Source of the DNA: Nephrocerus scutellatus
Taxonomy: Eukaryota; Arthropoda; Insecta; Diptera; Pipunculidae
DNA length: 64,000 nt
Reading direction: 5' to 3'
Assembly (NCBI GenBank): GCA_947095585.1
Contig: OX352762.1
Coordinates: 118,450,930 to 118,514,929, forward strand
Under the pieces are notes generated by a model. The model worked only from the letters and a program-made list of their open reading frames with translations, did not search any database and was not told the DNA's origin. Of this stretch, positions 52,464-63,911 are shown in pieces. The first letter of the stretch is position 1; the number at the start of each line of letters is the position of its first letter. The translations under genes were made by a program, and so were the position numbers.

Positions 52464-52788
52464 GCTCTCACAATGAAAAACTCCACACTTAAGACTTAAG
52501 ATTTAAAACGTAATCCTTAGAAGAGCTCGCACAATGAATACATAAAGTTTTATGTTGTGACAGCAATGTTTCTAATTGTGACAAGCTTCTTTGTTATTAT
52601 ATTGAAGACATAACAACAACAGTATTTCAAATCCGTTTCAAGATTTTGCGAACTTCATTCCGTATTTCTTCAAAAGTTTGTGTACTTAATAACTAAGATC
52701 TACCAACAAAACGAGCAAAAAAAATGTTTTTTTGTCAAAACCAAAATCCATACATTTCTGTAACTCTTAGGTTTTTCATTGTGAGAGC
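52464..52788. mobile_element. MITE copy 2 (CTCTCACAATGAAAAAC family)
   Basis: Terminal inverted repeats GCTCTCACAATGAAAAAC (52464-52481) and its complement (52771-52788). Same orientation and interior as copy 1, 53 bp away, with moderate divergence. Both left ends are preceded by TTACCCT, so the true terminus may lie slightly further out or the pair may be a local duplication. Confidence 0.9.
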
Positions 52789-52792
52789 ACCC

Positions 52793-54319
52793 TTAGTGTA
52801 GTTGATTTTAAAATAATTCCCAAAGAAAAGGCTTAAAACTTCTTCAAACTATTCTTCAAATTGTGTATCGTAGTGACGGGGATTTTTATACATGCTTCAC
52901 GTGAACACTTTCGTAGTGTAGAAGGCAATGATTATGAATGATACTTGAATGCAATTTCTAATCGTCACAGTGGGATGTTCACGATACGCTTATTGTCAAA
53001 ACCGTGCGTTGAAGGTTTTTGCAAAAATATGTACTATCATTAAGACACCCACGTAAGGGTGAGTACGATCAAAACAAAATTAAAGTTATTCGAATTCGAA
53101 TACTTTCGAACGAATTGGAATTCATTTGACATTCGTCAATTCCCCATATTCCATGTTTCGGCAAAATGGCTACATTTTATCGTACTTACAAAAAAACACT
53201 CGAATAATAAAGCAAATTCAAAAGTAAATATCCATTTGTATGCCTTTTTCGAGAATTATTTTTTGGTTTCATTCAAATTCAACCAATCGACAACAATAGG
53301 CATATTCGTAAAAAGAACTTTCATGTGCGAAAGTTACCCTGAAGTTACTCAGGATCTATTAACTAATACGCCTAAGGTGAGGTGTTTGTAAAAAAATTAA
53401 GGAAATGCTGTACATATTCGCAAGGGGATTTAGCAAAAACCACGTGCATAGGGACAAATTTTGAATAGAGTTAAATAAGCAAAACAAAATCTGAGCTAAT
53501 TTTCAATCCGATATAAAAAAAATGATTGAAATTGAGAAGAGAAAAAAGTCAGGATTTTTTTTTCGTTCGTATCTAGTAGTATAAAAAAGTGACTCGAATG
53601 AAACTTTGAGCTCGATTGATTCTACAATTCGAATGAATGTCAGAAATTAGGGGAATTGTTCTTGCGAAACCTCTACACCAAAAAAAAAAAGCACAGCACA
53701 CGTGAACAAAGTAACATTCATACAATAAATTGTTGTAAAGGATGAATTGTATATTATTATAACAATGACAACAAAAATGTATTCTTGATTGCGAAAAAAG
53801 TCCCATTTCTTTTCTTATCGCGTGATTAAGAACACTTACTATTATTATTAAAGTAAATTGAGATTTTAAAAAAATAAAAATTATAAAAACACTGCGAAGT
53901 TAACCCTGTATTGTAAATTTAAGTCATTATGCAATCAAAACACAATTGCACGGCGTTTCAAACACCACAAAACCAAAACCATTTGTTATACATATTTCTC
54001 TAGTCTACCAAAGTAAAGGTGGTGTGCGTATGCACACATACTTGGTACATGTATATTGTATTGTATATGCCTACATATACGAAAATATGTCTGCACATGC
54101 ACTAGTATTTTGTAAAAATTAAAATTATTCACATTTTTTATTATCTTATCTTCCTACTCCAACCCAAATTATAAGTAATTGCATATTATATTATGTATAA
54201 ATACCTACATATTATATTATATTTTAATGTGTATGTGACAGTTAAATATTTGTAATTCCCCACACACAAACATACATCATAACTAATTTAATTACATTGC
54301 ATTTTCGTTCATTTTATCA
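52793..54319. other. Non-coding AT-rich region
   Basis: A 110-codon plus-strand frame (53059-53391) has AT-driven composition and no recognisable domain, so I do not call it a gene. Confidence 0.45.
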
Positions 54320-54530
54320 GGAATTTAATGTCGGTTTTTTTTCGTAAAACTTTGCCCCAGATTTTATTTTGGCTGTCAACTTTTTTGTTTCCCCTTCAAA
54401 ACGACTCTATCGTAGAGCTAAAACAGATCTGTTTATTTTGGGAGATTTACCCCTCATTATACTAGAACAACAACAGCAAATGCAACAAAAAATGTAAGAA
54501 AAAGTTTTTCGCCTTTCGTGTTCGATTTCC
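54320..54530 (+). repeat. Dispersed repeat, copy 1 (TTTTGGGAGATTTACCC)
   Basis: CAGATTTTATTTTGGCTGTC, AACAGATCT, TTTTGGGAGATTTACCC, AACAACAACAGCAAATGCAA and a final TTTCGCCTTTCG block occur in the same order at 55265-55450. No terminal repeats defined. Confidence 0.7.
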
Positions 54531-55264
54531 CTTTTGAAAATTCTGCGGTCGAGCATGCTCTGGGGTAGAGTTTTTATGAGAAAAAAAAATTAACATAATT
54601 ATTTTCTTTTCCGTACGAAAAGTTATTGTTTAGTTTTACAACAATTACCGCTTCTCAAATGAAAATGATGCAAAATTAATTTAATTGGTAAAAAATTAGC
54701 AACAACTTTATATTAACCTAAACATACAAAAATATCAAATTCAATATGTAATAAAAAAAGAAGAAGAAGAACAAAAAATAAAACTAATTTGTTATTTAAT
54801 ATACATAATAAAAGAAAATTTGATTTGTGAGTAAAAATAACAAAGAAAAACTAAAATAAAGAATAAAAGAAAATTTTTTGAAACCAAAGAAAATCGTAAA
54901 ATTAAAAATGAAACAAAACTACTAATTATTATAATTATAACATTTAAAAGAAAAAGAAAAAAAAACATGTTTGTATGTAAAGAGAAATCACATGTGTTAG
55001 ATGATCTTAATAAAAACTATAACAACAACAACGGCAAAATTGTTTTATTTTAGAGCTAAGATATCTCTCTCTCGTGGTATTTTGTTAACGTTTTATTTTC
55101 AAACTATACCAGGGGTATGTTTTGATTTTGCGTTTTATTTGCAAAGTTTTATAACCAACACTGTCACTTTGCTATCCGTTGGCAAACGATGGATATGGTT
55201 TCGTTTACTCAGCAAGATGACAAAGAGAGAGCAAGCAGACTAATTTCTTATGTTGTTTTTTTTT
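54531..55264. other. Non-coding AT-rich region
   Basis: A-rich low-complexity sequence; nothing else recognised. Confidence 0.45.
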
Positions 55265-55450
55265 TTAATCTGGCGCAGATTGATTTTTTGGCTGTCAAGT
55301 TGTTAATTTTTTCTAAAAAACCAATCTTAGTTAGATCGGATTTCCCCTCTAACAGATCTTGATATTTTGGGAGATTTACCCATCTTTTCATTAACTGCAA
55401 CAACAACACATGCAACAAAACAATGTAAACAACAGATTCTCGGCTTTCCA
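55265..55450 (+). repeat. Dispersed repeat, copy 2 (TTTTGGGAGATTTACCC)
   Basis: GGCGCAGATTGATTTTTTGG, CTGTCAAGTTG, AACAGATCTTGATATTTTGG and GAGATTTACCC match copy 1 at 54320. The GCGCAGATTGATTTT start also matches the segment at 61776. Confidence 0.75.
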
Positions 55451-55469
55451 GCCAGCTCGAGCTGGCTTA

Positions 55470-57568
55470 TCAGTTTGTTTGGGATGTCGAATTCTATCAA
55501 AGCTTTATAAAGTTCTGTTCTATTTATGCTATCATAGGCGGCTTAAAGTCTTTAAAAAGATCGTCTAGTGAGTTTTGAACCTCTAGACATTTTTCCATCA
55601 CCTGCCTAAGGGTGTAAATCTGATCAGTTGTTGATTTGCCTGAGATGAAGCCACACTGGTATAGACCAATGATGACTTTAGCGTATGTGGCTATCCTGTT
55701 TTAAAGGATAGAGGAGAAAATCTTATACGCGATACTCAACAACGTTATACCACGATAATTGCTGCAAGTTGTGATATCTCCTTTTTTATGTATGGAGCAC
55801 AGGATGCCTCTTCGCCAGTCTTCTGACATCGCTTCTTCCTCCCATACTTGCACTATTAGTTCATGAATTGCGGAGCCTTCTGTTTTAATCAGCTCCGCTG
55901 GGATACCATCAGATCCCAGGATCTTAGCCTTATTAGTTTGAGCCGACAGCATAGTGTGGTCTTCGGTCATTTGTGGAGCCTCCTTCAATTCATCAGTTAG
56001 CTGGCCATTAAGCAACTCATGAAAGTGCTCTTCCCATCGCTCTTAGATGTCTTTGAGATCGGCGATCAGATTAACCTCTTTGTCTTTGCAGTATGTGCAA
56101 CGCTTTGCATATTGCGTCATTCCGCGGATTCTATGGTAGACCTTCCGCGCATGGTGCGGTCCTCGCTCTCTGTACTGTTTTAGATTACGGACGAGATTCT
56201 ACACCCAGGATGCTTTTTTTCGCCGGTGAAGTGTTTTTTCATATCTTCTGAGCTCTTTATATTCATCTTCGCATGCCCGCGTTCTATGAGATTGTTGCAT
56301 TTCTCGGTATGCAACATCCTTACGTTCAGTCGCTAGCTTACATTCGTCATTGAACCAGTCGTTCCGATCTCTACGACTACTGCCTAAGATGGAGTCAGCA
56401 GTAGTAATGACAGTATTCTTAAGGCGTGTCCATTTCTCTCCTGCATTTCAGTCCAAGGACTTACTCTGACTGCATTAAGTGCGAGTCCTATCGCTTGACC
56501 GTAGTTGTTTCTGGTCTCTTCGTTGCGAATGGCAGCCGTGTTGACTCGAATCTGATTCGCGGATGCTGTCTTTCTTGATGATGCAATCCGCGCTCGGAGC
56601 ACTCACCAACAAGATAGTGGTCAGAGTCGACGTTAGCACCTCGGTACGTTCGGGTTGTGGCGGCGGTCTACCAACACGTGGTCTATCTAGTTACGAGTGA
56701 CTCCATCAGGATATACCCAGGTGGCTTTGTGGATATTTGTACGCGCAAACTTTGTACTCGCAACGACCAAGTTATTGATTGCTACCATTTCTATGACTCG
56801 TTGCCCATTGTCATAAGTGTTCTCGTGTAACCTATGGGTGCCAATGTACTGCCTGAATACTGGCTCATTCATATCAACCAGAATGATTTTTACGTCATAC
56901 TGAGGACAGGCATGGAGTTCCCGTTCGACTGATTCAAAGAATTCTTCTTTTTCATCATCTGGGTAATCCTGTGTAGGTGCGTGAACGTTTATGAGGCTTA
57001 TGTTTTTACATCTGTCCCACAAGCCAAGGGTGCATAGACGTTCATTTACTGCTTTAAAGCCGATAACGGTGCGTTTCATTCTTTTGCTGACTAGAAACTC
57101 CACCCCGAGCACATAATGTCTTGCATGACAGCTGTAATGTATATTATATTCTGATTTTTATAAGACACCATTCCCCGTCCACCGCATCTCCTGAATTTAT
57201 GTTATGACAGCTTTATATTTGGACAGGGTATCGGCTAGCTGCTGTGCAACTCGAGCTCTATACAATGAGCGTACGTTCCTTGAGAAAATTTTGAAATCGT
57301 TTAGCCGTTTTCGTTGCCGTGGTCGTCGTCGTTCATCAGTGTATCCGAGGCTGATTTGGGTTTTTACGAGCGAAGTTATTGGCCTCGCGCCAACCTTGCT
57401 TTGAAGTGACTAGCCCGATAATTTCGCTTTTCCTGTACTGGAGGAAAATCACCAGCGACCACCACGTGGAGGTTTGATCGCACATCCACCAGTCAGAGAT
57501 AGTTGCGGCCACATGCATTTCTGAAGCATTCTGTGTTATTCGCCCTACTCGGCTGATGGCTGACCGCC
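55470..57568 (-). mobile_element. LINE family A copy A12: 5' end, endonuclease, linker and start of reverse transcriptase
   Basis: The longest continuous family A copy, about 2.1 kb. The 5' terminus GGCGGTCAGCCATCAGCC is at 57568. The endonuclease (56687-57112) includes INVHAPTQDYPDDEKEEFFE and VDMNEPVFRQYIGTHRL; part of the usual GDxNAK segment is deleted. Linker and pre-reverse-transcriptase blocks include [36 protein letters not shown] and [19 protein letters not shown] in a 104-codon frame (55701-56015). The element stops before the palm. Frames are interrupted, so it is inactive. Confidence 0.92.
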
Positions 57569-57589
57569 AAATACTTTTACATTTGGGTT

Positions 57590-57985
57590 AAAATTGCATA
57601 GGGCTTGAGGATGACTTGGCGAATTATCGAAAATAAGCAGCACAAAATCTTAGTTTTGCTCCTAAAGGTACTGGTCAGTAAATAGCGATGAGTTCAGCCA
57701 AGCCTTTCTGTTTACCCTCCAATGTACAGGAAGTCTTTCCTTTCTAATATTTTTCTGGTTGTTTTAGACAATCTGAAATCAGAAGTGGCTTGCACTTAAA
57801 ATCACCCTCAGCATTTTCACAAAACAAAAGAGTTTTGCTGCCTTGAACACCGATGCTCTTTTTTCATCCATGAAAATATAGGTTTGGGTAGGCATGCGCT
57901 TCCAATAAAGCCTAGTTTCATCCGCATTCAAAATTTGTTGGGCTGTATATCGGCTGTTGTTGACAATTCCTTTGAACTCCTCTTT
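57590..57985 (-). pseudogene. Tigger/pogo-like DDE transposase relic
   Basis: Minus-strand reading gives ILNADETRLYWKRMPTQTYI near 57880-57945, the NADETxLYWK motif with the first catalytic aspartate. KAAKLFCF and LPVHWRVNRKAWLNSSLFTD follow, then FVLLIFDNSPSHPQA near 57600-57650, matching the (L/F)DNAPSHP motif with the second aspartate. Stops and a frameshift lie between them. The centromere-protein-B-like DNA-binding half and the third acid were not seen. Confidence 0.82.
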
Positions 57986-58106
57986 GAGTTAGTTGGAAGC
58001 TTTAAAGGTAGTGAAATTCATATTTACGTAATTAAAACATTTGTTGTACATACCAACCAAAAGCAATTAACAGCTAGAAATCGCACACAAGGAATCTCAC
58101 AACACA

Positions 58107-58357
58107 ATTGCTGCGTTGCTTTGGCTAATCCAGCTTGGCTTACAACAAAATCGCATAAGCATAAAGCCGAAAATAAATCCAAAAAGTTTTTAGGATTTAT
58201 AACTAAAGCCATTTTTTAGGTATAGCGCTCACCGTAAGGCGGTGTTTTGTTTAACACACATAACAATTAAAATGCATCGAACATTTAAAGCCCATTTAAA
58301 GCCAAAAGCTGTTGATTTTGTAAAGCCAAGCTGGATTAGCCAAAGCAACACAGCAAT
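58107..58357. repeat. 35-bp near-perfect inverted repeat (stem with 181-base spacer)
   Basis: 58107-58141 (GCTGCGTTGCTTTGGCTAAT, then CCAGCTTGGCTT) pairs with 58323-58357 with one mismatch. The spacer has no coding content. It follows the Tigger-like relic and could be part of that element or a separate fold-back insertion. Confidence 0.85.
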
Positions 58358-59466
58358 CCAAGGAAGACTAGCAGAAAAATGAAATTGTACCTTTGTACGT
58401 CCTGCAACTGGGAGACGTACTCGTACTGTTGATTTTTTGTTTTTATGTAAATGCAGACACATACAGTAGACAGGAATAAGAATTGCGTGTTATTGAATTC
58501 ATTTTTATTTTGCGAAGGATTTTGAAGGCCGCGTATAAGAACCGCGTATGCGGAGGAAAGTTGGTAAAAATTAAAACGTGTATGCTAAGTTCGCGTATGT
58601 TGAGGGTTTATTGTACATACATTCTACATGTTTTAAGCCCTGTTCTGCTGATGACTGACTCTGACAACAAAATCAAATTAAATAAAACAAAAAATATATT
58701 TATTAATCATACCATTTAGTTGAAAATGTCCTTATATTACACCTATGGATTGGTGTAATATACAAAAAGAAAATAGCGTGGGGAACTTTCTAACTAGGAC
58801 TTTGATAGATTCTTTTTGTGACTATATCCACCTACCCAAAACTATAAGTAAAACATGCCATTAAAATCCAACCAAAATTGGATTTTCAATAAATATTAAA
58901 TAAATAAATAATTATTTCACGAACAGATCTAAAATTATATCACTTTACTCGTCACAGTTAAAAAAAGATAACAACAAAACATTACTGGATTATAATTACA
59001 GCGGTATTATTTTGTATTGAATTTTTCGTTTCATCATATAATAATGAAATTTAAAGTATTATTTAATATATTTATAATTGTAGTACCTATCAAGTATAAT
59101 AATGACATATGAGTGTCCTAATTTTTCATATCGGAGTATCAAGTAAGGTAATGTTCAATAGAATTATTTTACTTAAATTATTTCTTTTACAAATATACTC
59201 GTAATAAAATGCAAAGTATTAATATTATCACTACGGTGGAGTATTTATATTTAAAAGAAAACTTTAAATTCAAAACGAAACTTCGTAAGTGGAAGTTTGG
59301 AATATTGAAACTGTAAGGTAAGTCTCATACTTAATTTAAAATTTATTGTAAAAATTTTTTTGGTCGCCATCAATCTTTGTTAAGACTACAAATTCCTCTT
59401 TATATTTCTTAATTTCTTGTTAAAACGTTATCTTGGTAGAAAATTTTTCTGAACAGGTAATCTATC
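58358..59466. other. Intergenic and Cdk5 3' flank
   Basis: AT-rich. A CCGCGTATAAGAACCGCGTA segment near 58530 and a TTGAGGGTTTATTGTAC segment near 58600 could be terminal sequence of the Tigger-like element. TACTCGTA at 58418 and 59196. No gene seen. Confidence 0.45.
59342..59347 (-). terminator. Probable Cdk5 polyadenylation signal
   Basis: AATAAA on the minus strand (TTTATT on the plus strand), about 120 bases downstream of the Cdk5 stop codon and the first canonical hexamer I found there. Position fits a short 3' UTR. Confidence 0.5.
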
Positions 59467-60616
59467 TTATGTGTGATTATTTGAACTCTCTGTAAAGTAC
59501 GGATGCTGCATAGCTTGTTCAGCGCTTATTCGTTGATTTGGCCGACACACAAGTAGTTTTTGCAGCAGATCTCGGCCCTTGGAGTTTAAACGTGGAACAA
59601 TTTGACTCCATGAGGTAATCGGAGGAAAAGCTAAAAAGAGGATGTAATATCATAATAATAGTGATGACTTATAACTGTGTTTAAGAAAAAAAACTTACAT
59701 GGCAGCGTCACATAATCAGAAAGATGCGTTACTCCTGGCCATGTAACTTCATTTGGAGTTCCAAGAACACGGAAAATTTTCATTAATTGATCGAGTACAT
59801 CGGAACCAGGAAAGAGGGGACGGCCGGCATCAGCTAACTCGGCGAATATACAACCCGCTGACCACATATCAATGCTTGTTGTATATAGTTTTGCTCCGAA
59901 GAGAACGTCCGGTGGCCGATACCAAAGGGTAACAACCTCGGCTGAGTAACACTTAACGGGTATGCCAAATGCGCGGGCAAGACCTTAAAAAGTATATAAT
60001 CAGTAACGTACTCGTAGTAATTTTTATAATCATTTTTCATGCAGAAAACGCGAAATTATACTACAAAAGTATAACAAATCTATAAGTTCAACATAAAAGC
60101 AACATAGTAGCTTTACATACCAAAATCGGCTAGTTTTAATTCTCCATTCTTATTTATTAATAAATTTTGTGGTTTCAGATCTCTGTGCAAAACATTGTGA
60201 CTGTGACAAAAGGCCAATCCCCGCAACAACTGGAGCATGAAACTTCTACAAACAGCCATATCAATGTCTCCATTAAGGCTATCAAAGTACTTTTTAAGAT
60301 CTTGATCGCAATGCTCGAAGACTAATGTCAGTTTCTTATCGGAATGCAGAACATCGTACAGTCGGACAATGTTTTTATGCTTTAGCTCCTGTTAGTATTA
60401 AGGTAAACAAAGTTACAAACTAAAAGTAAAAACTATACAAAATTTCACCTTGAGCAAACAAATTTCTCGCAGCGCTGAACTAGGAACTCCTTCGTCATCT
60501 TCATCCAATCGAACTCTTTTAAGGGCTACAATTTCCATGGTTTCTCGATTTCGTCCCTTAAAGACTGTGCCGTACGTGCCTTCGCCGATTTTTTCTAATT
60601 TTTCATATTTTTGCAT
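59467..60616 (-). CDS. Cdk5: Cyclin-dependent kinase 5, complete
   Basis: Four exons: 60616-60449, 60388-60121, 59983-59699 and 59630-59467 (stop TAA). All have GT/AG borders in compatible phases, totalling 885 nt and 294 residues, the size of Drosophila Cdk5. I chose the ATG at 60616 because [20 protein letters not shown] is the family N-terminus; upstream there is only an in-frame TTG. Visible features: glycine-rich loop [15 protein letters not shown] lysine, cyclin/p35-binding helix PSSALRE, catalytic [11 protein letters not shown] across the exon 2/3 junction, activation loop [17 protein letters not shown] and [20 protein letters not shown]. The proline-directed kinase is activated by p35 in neurons. 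All key residues are intact, so the gene is presumably functional. Confidence 0.98.
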
Positions 60617-60767
60617 TTTTACCAAACGTGCAAACAGCTTTTCTGTTTATTATTAACAAAAATCTTAATAAATGTAAGAAACTTTGAAATTCCAATTTTC
60701 CTCTCAGCTTATAAATATAAACCGAATGCACATAAGTAAATACAAACTCTGACGAACGTCAACCTAA

Positions 60768-60867
60768 CAGCTGAGCAAAGGATGACAGTAATCTGACAGT
60801 ATATAAGAAAATTTTTATTTTTGCTGATTACAGGTGAAGTTGTCAACAATGCAAAATGTTATCGATA
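60768..60867 (-). promoter_or_regulatory. Putative Cdk5 promoter elements (E-box and DRE)
   Basis: TATCGATA at 60860-60867 is the core of the DREF-bound DRE of Drosophila housekeeping promoters, and CAGCTG at 60768-60773 is the E-box of the same core-promoter class. They lie about 150-250 bp upstream of the Cdk5 start codon. Each motif is exact, but function and start site are inferred. Confidence 0.5.
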
Positions 60868-60939
60868 ACTTCTATTAAACATTTAATCGGAATAGAAAGA
60901 AATAAATATCAGCTGCATTTGTTTTCCGAGCGAGTTCGG

Positions 60940-61100
60940 ATTTCGAATGTCAAAACCAGCCAAAACCAACCAAACAGCAGGTTTTCACAATTCCAAAGAA
61001 GGAATTCGACAATGCAATTGTTTTGTTCCTCGGCAAATAAAATACGGCTATCAGCTGCAATTTATTTGCAGAGGAATAAGGAATTACAACAACAATATAA
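60940..61100 (+). repeat. Dispersed repeat shared with the 50.5-kb MITE
   Basis: CCAAAACCAACCAAACAGCA, ATTCCAAAGAAGGAATTCGA and CGGCAAATAAAATACGGCTA appear in the same order as at 50585-50695. Here the block is followed by GCAGAGGAATAAGGAATTAC, the inverse of a segment in the other copy. It lies upstream of Cdk5. Confidence 0.75.
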
Positions 61101-61764
61101 ATCGGATAAGTCTATTGAACACATCTTTTATGGTATTTTTTATTTTAATTATACAAACAACTCAATTTTAATTAATAATTTAAAAAAAAGTGATTTTAAA
61201 CACATTTGAAAACACTTGACAGATGCCAGAATTTCAATAAGTGAAAAAAAAGTTTTTTATATTTACTGATACCGTAGTTTTTAATTACCAACGTATTTTT
61301 TTTTTACGTAGTTGATTAGGTTTTTAACTACTTGACAACTCTGGTTGCAGATAAAGAACCAACGCTTGCAAAAATATGATTTCAGTAAAGCTATAGCATA
61401 GACAAGCATTTAAATACTCACAATTCTCCACTCATTTGCTCGCTGCTTATCAAACAGTTGACTATTTGACGTACAGACTAATTTGACGTTTAGAATATAA
61501 ACAGTAGCTAAAAAGGAGAAATGTCAAAAAAAGGTAAAATTTGGTTAATAGCTGTAATTGCGTTAGCAAAAACGAAAATATGTCAATGTAAACCTACTTT
61601 TTAGCTTCCAAAAATATGTTTAACCCAGAGTTAACTCAAATTTAGTAGCGTGGAAACGATAATTACATTTGAGTTTCCATAAATCCAACTAAGCGTTTAT
61701 TATAAAACAAGAGTGGTTGAGTTAGGTTTGTCTGACATTTCATTTGTAATGTTGAATTCGAATT
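61101..61764. other. Non-coding gap
   Basis: AT-rich. GTTTAACCCAGAGTTAACTC near 61618 contains a small palindrome; nothing further recognised. Confidence 0.4.
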
Positions 61765-62130
61765 GACAACAAATCCGGCGCGGATTGATTTTCTAGGTGT
61801 CAATTTGTTCGTTTTCTCAACAAAAAAAGGGTAAGTTGTGTCGAATACACAGCCGTGGTTTTGAGCATGAAAACGTCTGCCCAGGACGAAAGAAAAGACG
61901 TAGTTGCAAAAATTCCGGACCCTAATGACCATGTCACAGAGTTTTAATAGGAACAAGTCTTATAGTCGCATCTTAGTCCTATATGCAGAATTTCATACGA
62001 ATTTTGAACATATACGCCTTAAACCTTGTAGTAAGACGTTGTCACGTAAAAAAACCAACCGATGAAACGCAATTTTTGATCAAAAATTGTCTCAACATAT
62101 CTGTATATTTTGTGAGATTTACACCTTTTT
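61765..62130 (+). repeat. Possible third copy of the TTTTGGGAGATTTACCC repeat, disrupted
   Basis: CGGCGCGGATTGATTTTCTA then GGTGTCAATTTGTTCGTTTT (61777-61820) matches the start of the 55265 copy. TATTTTGTGAGATTTACACC near 62108 matches its middle. The intervening 280 bp would be an insertion. Confidence 0.5.
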
Positions 62131-62769
62131 TTACTATTTTTTTTTATTATTGTTCTTAACTAAATAAACTTAATTGTAAATAATTGGAATAGTGGTAATA
62201 TAACCAAAAAAAAAAAACAACCCATAAAAATTAAAATTTTTCATCTAAATTCTCTAATCGCAGAAATTGATATGGGAGCCTCTCGATCCTGGGCCATTTT
62301 ATTTTTATTGTAGGAGAAAATAATCGAAACAGACATTTGACATCAGATGTTAAAATTGAAAATGCTCAGATCATTTTATTCTGAGCACGTAGAGCACGCG
62401 CATACTCTGAGCAAATAAGAAACACGAGCAGTTATCTTGAGAACTCTTTGACTGCTCTGAACTAATTTATGAAAACGCGAAATGACAGAATATTGTGAAA
62501 ACTTGTTGTTCTATCTGTAAGTTGATATCGACAACAAAAAAAACGACATCAATAAAAATACAATTCAGTAAATAAAAAAATGTAAGTTGAATTAAGCATA
62601 AAACATTTATGTCTCGTTTCATTTGCTGCGTGAGCTAAGATTTCTCTCTCTCTCTCCACCACCAAAACCATGCAGCGCAGCCGACTGCGCAGCACACACC
62701 GCACACAGTCCATAAAGGGCGACGAATATCTGATGCCAGTATAAATATTTAAAAAATGTATAAGGGCCT
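62131..62769. other. Non-coding gap
   Basis: No gene recognised; TCTCTCTCTCTC microsatellite near 62642. Confidence 0.4.
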
Positions 62770-63060
62770 TGCGGCCGAACCCGGGACCCGATCACTACCA
62801 AATTTTCGAAAAAGTATTGTTTATTGGGTATACACATGTGTGTAAAATTTGAAGAAAATCGGGTAAATTTTTTAAAATTTTTGTTTGGGAGCCCCCCGAT
62901 TTAATAGAAAGTGTTGTCTCCGGAAATACACATGTGTGCAAAATTTCAATAAAATCGGGCCATGGGAAGTGGGTTAAAAATTTATCGCAAGAATCCACGA
63001 CAGACGACCGACCGACGACCGACCGACGACCGACCGACGACCCACGGGCAAGTGAAGTTA
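62770..63060 (+). repeat. ACACATGTGT repeat units plus 12-bp GACGACCGACCG minisatellite
   Basis: Two units with ACACATGTGTG followed by (A/C)AAAATTT.AA.AAAATCGGG (near 62832 and 62928) match the 7310-7725 family in reverse. They are followed at 63000-63045 by three copies of GACGACCGACCG. Open frames here derive from the repeats. Confidence 0.8.
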
Positions 63061-63383
63061 ATATAGAGAATTTAAAAAAAATAACACCAGTGGCCAATTT
63101 TGAATGTTTATTCGTGTGCATTTACCCTACGATAAACACTTAAAACTGTCAAGTATACGAACTGTCATGTAATGTCATGTCATTTCGTGTTAAATTTATT
63201 TGATGAGTGTATGGTTTTTGTTGTGACTTTACACGAAATATTATCGCGAAAAACTGCGATTAAGGTGAAAAATCTGTTAAATCGGGCAGTAAAAGTTTTC
63301 ACTGAATAAATTTGATCTCCTACAGCTCTTGTGAAAATGCTTTAATGTGATAATTGTAAGAATTAGAAGCAATAAATTACCTT

Positions 63384-63578
63384 TAAAAATTCTTCCTTTT
63401 TTGTTAAACTATATGTTGCTGCTGTTGCCTTATATATGACGTTTCCTCCCCTTTTTTGCAAAAAAAAAACAAAGTTTTCTATGTTGATTGTGGCGTTGAT
63501 GATCTGCGGTGTTCGCTTCTTCAGGGCAATAACTTTGTAAAATACATAGTCGTCATCGCCATCAATACCGGCAGAGCT
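63384..63578 (-). CDS. Possible internal coding exon, unidentified
   Basis: A strong acceptor (CTGTCCTTTTGTAG) precedes 63578, and TTTAAAG|GTAATT near 63383 could be a donor. The open frame between them reads AGIDGDDDYVFYKVIALKKR then TPQIINATINIENF, mixed and protein-like composition for this AT-rich region. I do not recognise a family. The last third (FLQKRGG...) looks less constrained. It could be chance. Confidence 0.3.
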
Positions 63579-63911
63579 ACAAAAGGACAGATTGCCAATA
63601 AAAGCGAAATAATCAAATAATTATCAGTACTTCAATTTGGGTGTGATTTCTTTAAATATTGCATTTTGTCTCGATTTCGACTTTCGACTAATTTGTGCGC
63701 TTTTTCATTTGATTTTCTTCTTTTATATTTTATTGTAAAAATTTTAGTTGTTCCTCGAACAAAGCCATTCACTCTTTGTTTCCTTTCTTTTTTCTTTTGC
63801 TTTATTGTGTTTTTCTTTGGATTTGGATATTATGAAAAAAAGTAACCAACCAGACAAAATAACAACAGCCATATACTACCCACAGTAATCCAGAAGTAAT
63901 AACATCAGCAT

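Noticed and set aside
53059..53391. 110-codon plus-strand frame
   Set aside because: AT-driven composition (many N, K, F, I), no domain, no splice context or conserved motif; consistent with chance in AT-rich DNA.
60413..60448. Extension of Cdk5 exon 1 past the AAG|GTGAAA donor
   Set aside because: The continuation [11 protein letters not shown] departs from the kinase family, and exon 2 resumes with ELKHKNIV in phase.
62642..62730. GC-richer frame with HAAQPTAQ-like reading near the CT repeat
   Set aside because: Short, low complexity, and not supported by splice sites or homology.
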